Shown: one piece after another, positions 62,392 through 64,000 of the stretch
How the letters are laid out: each line of letters begins with the position of its first letter
Position numbering within the stretch: the stretch's first letter is position 1
Source: Oscillibacter sp.
GTDB taxonomy: Bacteria; Bacillota; Clostridia; Oscillospirales; Oscillospiraceae
Direction of reading: 5' to 3'
DNA length: 64,000 nucleotides
NCBI GenBank assembly: GCA_022652815.1
Contig: JALCRR010000005.1
Location: 18,808 to 82,807 of the forward strand
Made by a program: the position numbers and the translations under genes
Notes under the pieces: generated by a model
What the model was told of the DNA's origin: nothing
Databases searched by the model: none
Seen by the model: the letters and a program-made list of their open reading frames with translations, nothing else

Positions 62392-63150
62392 ATGGTCGGA
62401 ATATTCTTTAGCGGGACGGGCAACACCAGGCATTGCACCGAAAAACTGCTCTCGGTGTTAGATCCCAATGCGGCGTGCATTGCGTTAGAAGATGACCGTG
62501 CAGAACAGGCGATGATGGACGACGATTTCATCATCTATGCGTATCCAACGCAGTATTCCAATGCGCCGATTTTCGTGCGTGACTACATAAAAAAGCATCC
62601 TACTTTGTGGAACGGCAAAAAAATTCTGTGCCTAAATACGATGGGATTATTCAGCGGTGACGGCACTGGGTGCACGGCGAGACTGTTTAAAAAGTTCGGC
62701 GCGGAAGTCGTGGGCGGGTTGCAAATTCGCATGCCGGATTCTGTCTGCGACAGCAAAGCCTTAAAAAAGAGTATCTCTGAAAATCATAGAACAGTGATGG
62801 AAGCAGATAGAAAGATCCAGCAGGCGGCGGAACAAATCAAGGCGGGAACATATCCGCAGGAAGGGCTGGGCTGCGTTTCCCATCTCAAAGGATTATTTGG
62901 ACAAAGACTGTGGTTTTACGGAAAAACAACGAAGTATTCCGACCAATTAAAAATCAACGATGACTGCATTGGATGCGGGCTATGCGCGTTAAACTGCCCG
63001 TTGAAAAACATTCAAATGACGGACGGCAAGCCTGTTGCAGGGGATCATTGCACTATGTGCTACCGCTGCATCAGCCACTGTCCAAAACAAGCAATCACAC
63101 TGCTTGGGAAAAGAGTCGTTGAACAGTGCGTGTATGAAAAATACCAATGA
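62392..63150 (+). CDS. EFR1-type flavodoxin/ferredoxin fusion
   Basis: 252 aa from ATG 62392 (RBS GGAGAG). An N-terminal flavodoxin-like domain with FSGTGNTRHC is followed by an EFR1-type bacterial-ferredoxin domain: CIGCGLCALNCPLKNIQM and CTMCYRCISHCPKQAI bind two 4Fe-4S clusters. It is a small cytoplasmic electron carrier. The physiological partner is unknown. Confidence 0.88.
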   Translation: MVGIFFSGTGNTRHCTEKLLSVLDPNAACIALEDDRAEQAMMDDDFIIYAYPTQYSNAPIFVRDYIKKHPTLWNGKKILCLNTMGLFSGDGTGCTARLFKKFGAEVVGGLQIRMPDSVCDSKALKKSISENHRTVMEADRKIQQAAEQIKAGTYPQEGLGCVSHLKGLFGQRLWFYGKTTKYSDQLKINDDCIGCGLCALNCPLKNIQMTDGKPVAGDHCTMCYRCISHCPKQAITLLGKRVVEQCVYEKYQ

Positions 63151-63251
63151 AAAGGCGATGCGGATAACGCCTGCTTCGCCTTCTTGCCCTTTGGCGGAAA
63201 AGGTGAAGCAGGCAACTGCTCGACTTGTGAAAATTTGTGAGGAATTTTATC

Positions 63252-63398
63252 ATGGAAAATGCAAATTGCCCATGCAAAAAGAAAAAATGTGAACGTCACG
63301 GGAATTGTGATGTATGCAGAAAATACCATGCGGAATCCAAACGTCAACGGCCGGTCGCGTGTGAAAAAGAAAAAACGGGACGAAGGAAGATTTTTTAA
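63252..63398 (+). CDS. 48-aa cysteine-rich protein
   Basis: 48 aa, ATG 63252, GAGG RBS. It reads MENANCPCKKKKCERHGNCD, then VCRKYHAESKRQRPVACEKE and a basic tail. The CPCKKxKCERHGxCxxC pattern recurs in small clostridial proteins. Six cysteines (CxC-x4-C-x5-C-x2-C and one later) with a His suggest a zinc or Fe-S binding fold. Function unknown. Confidence 0.65.
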   Translation: MENANCPCKKKKCERHGNCDVCRKYHAESKRQRPVACEKEKTGRRKIF

Positions 63399-63426
63399 TA
63401 TCATTTACATATAAGAACGGTGGAAT

Positions 63427-63963
63427 ATGGCGACGATCTACAAAAGTGAAAAGGGAAGAGAAGCGGTTTTATCATTGTATGATAAACAGCTTCAGCGACT
63501 TCCTGTACCCTATCGAGACATAAATATCGACACTTCTTTTGGAAAAACACATCTTATTGAAACCGGTAATCTTAGCGGTATTCTGCTATTGGTTTTTCAC
63601 GGCGGAAATACCACTTCTGCCTATAACCTGCTTGCGTGTGATTTTTTACTGGATGACTTTCATATTTATGCTGTTGATACGATTGGGCATCCGGGGAAAA
63701 GCGCCGAGGTTTCCCTTTCACACAAAAAATATGCCTATGGCAAATGGGAAGTGAAGTGATTTCAGCCTTGGGATATGAGAAAATGCCTTGCGCCTACATT
63801 TGTTTTAGCGGAAGAAAAGGATTGCCTTTTCCCAGCAAAAAATGTGCTTACTCACGCGAAAAACATGATACCGAACTGCAAGACCTACTTGCTAAAAGGC
63901 CGCGGTCATATGAATATCTTAACGACAGAAGAAAAGAAAATGATTGTGGATTTTTTGAAGTAA
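63427..63963 (+). pseudogene. alpha/beta hydrolase remnant
   Basis: The first frame (63427-63759) encodes the N-terminus with LLVFHGGNTTSAYNLL and IYAVDTIGHPGKS. A second frame (63775-63963) encodes PTFVLAEEKDCLFPAKNV and LLKGRGHMNILTTEEKKMIVDFLK with the catalytic His region. The nucleophile-Ser segment between the two is missing and the frame shifts, so the gene is decayed. Confidence 0.75.
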
Positions 63964-64000
63964 TTTCGCAAAATGAGCCACCCCAGGCTCAGTAAAAGGG

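Noticed and set aside
63135..63292. Short open frame overlapping the EFR1 3' end and the Cys-rich gene
   Set aside because: No RBS, and it overlaps two better-supported genes in other frames.

Overview
The window looks like chromosomal DNA of a spore-forming, anaerobic, Gram-positive Clostridia, most likely an Oscillospiraceae relative. The evidence is SpoVT, a protein made only of the Spo0A DNA-binding domain, the WalR/WalK/YycH/YycI set, bacillus-type sigma-A promoters (TTGNNN, 17 bp, TANNNT), a moderately high GC content and many tightly packed operons. The genus assignment is inference.

Layout. 1-10 kb: alpha/beta hydrolase, Nudix and lipid-kinase genes, an AI-2E-family permease, and a five-gene peptide ABC importer operon with a trailing DUF3810-type membrane protein. 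10-19 kb: recR, a D-cysteine desulfhydrase-like enzyme, rpe with a GC-rich structured leader, an XRE regulator with a membrane partner, a redox cassette (ArsR regulator, thioredoxin-reductase-like flavoprotein, thioredoxin), htpG, uridine phosphorylase and an MscS channel. 19-24 kb: an apparent methionine module (NhaC/MetT-type transporter, LysR regulator, methionine gamma-lyase). 24-28 kb: SLH-domain serine protease, deoC-deoD, tRNA-Leu and a pyridoxal-kinase-like gene. 28-34 kb: orphan Spo0A_C regulator, PrsW, SpoVT, a type Ic aspartate aminotransferase, a radical SAM protein and a tandem HD/HD-GYP protein. 34-40.6 kb: the complete pyrimidine operon pyrC-K-D-F-E-B-I. 40.7-41.6 kb: two paralogous tiny genes around an antisense 59-aa ribbon-helix-helix-like gene. 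41.6-52 kb: phosphoglucomutase and a walRKHI-murA-walJ-rlmH cell-envelope cluster. 52-56 kb: smpB, a cyclophilin and tmRNA, with a decayed prophage next to the tmRNA 3' end that keeps a MuF-Ntox50 toxin and a probable immunity gene. 56-60 kb: bioY-B-D-A. 60-64 kb: accessory genes (TetR-GNAT fusion, GyrI-like protein, GNAT, EFR1 flavodoxin/ferredoxin, a Cys-rich mini-protein and a broken hydrolase).

The most interesting signal is a possible undescribed regulatory circuit. The gene at 28257 encodes only a Spo0A C-terminal DNA-binding domain. It lies behind two arrays of 0A-box-like 10-bp repeats. An element of the form T(T/A)CGACA, 21 bp, -10 hexamer precedes this gene and recurs with identical spacing upstream of both paralogous mini-genes at 40850 and 41445. 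This suggests an orphan Spo0A-like regulator with its own regulon of tiny proteins.
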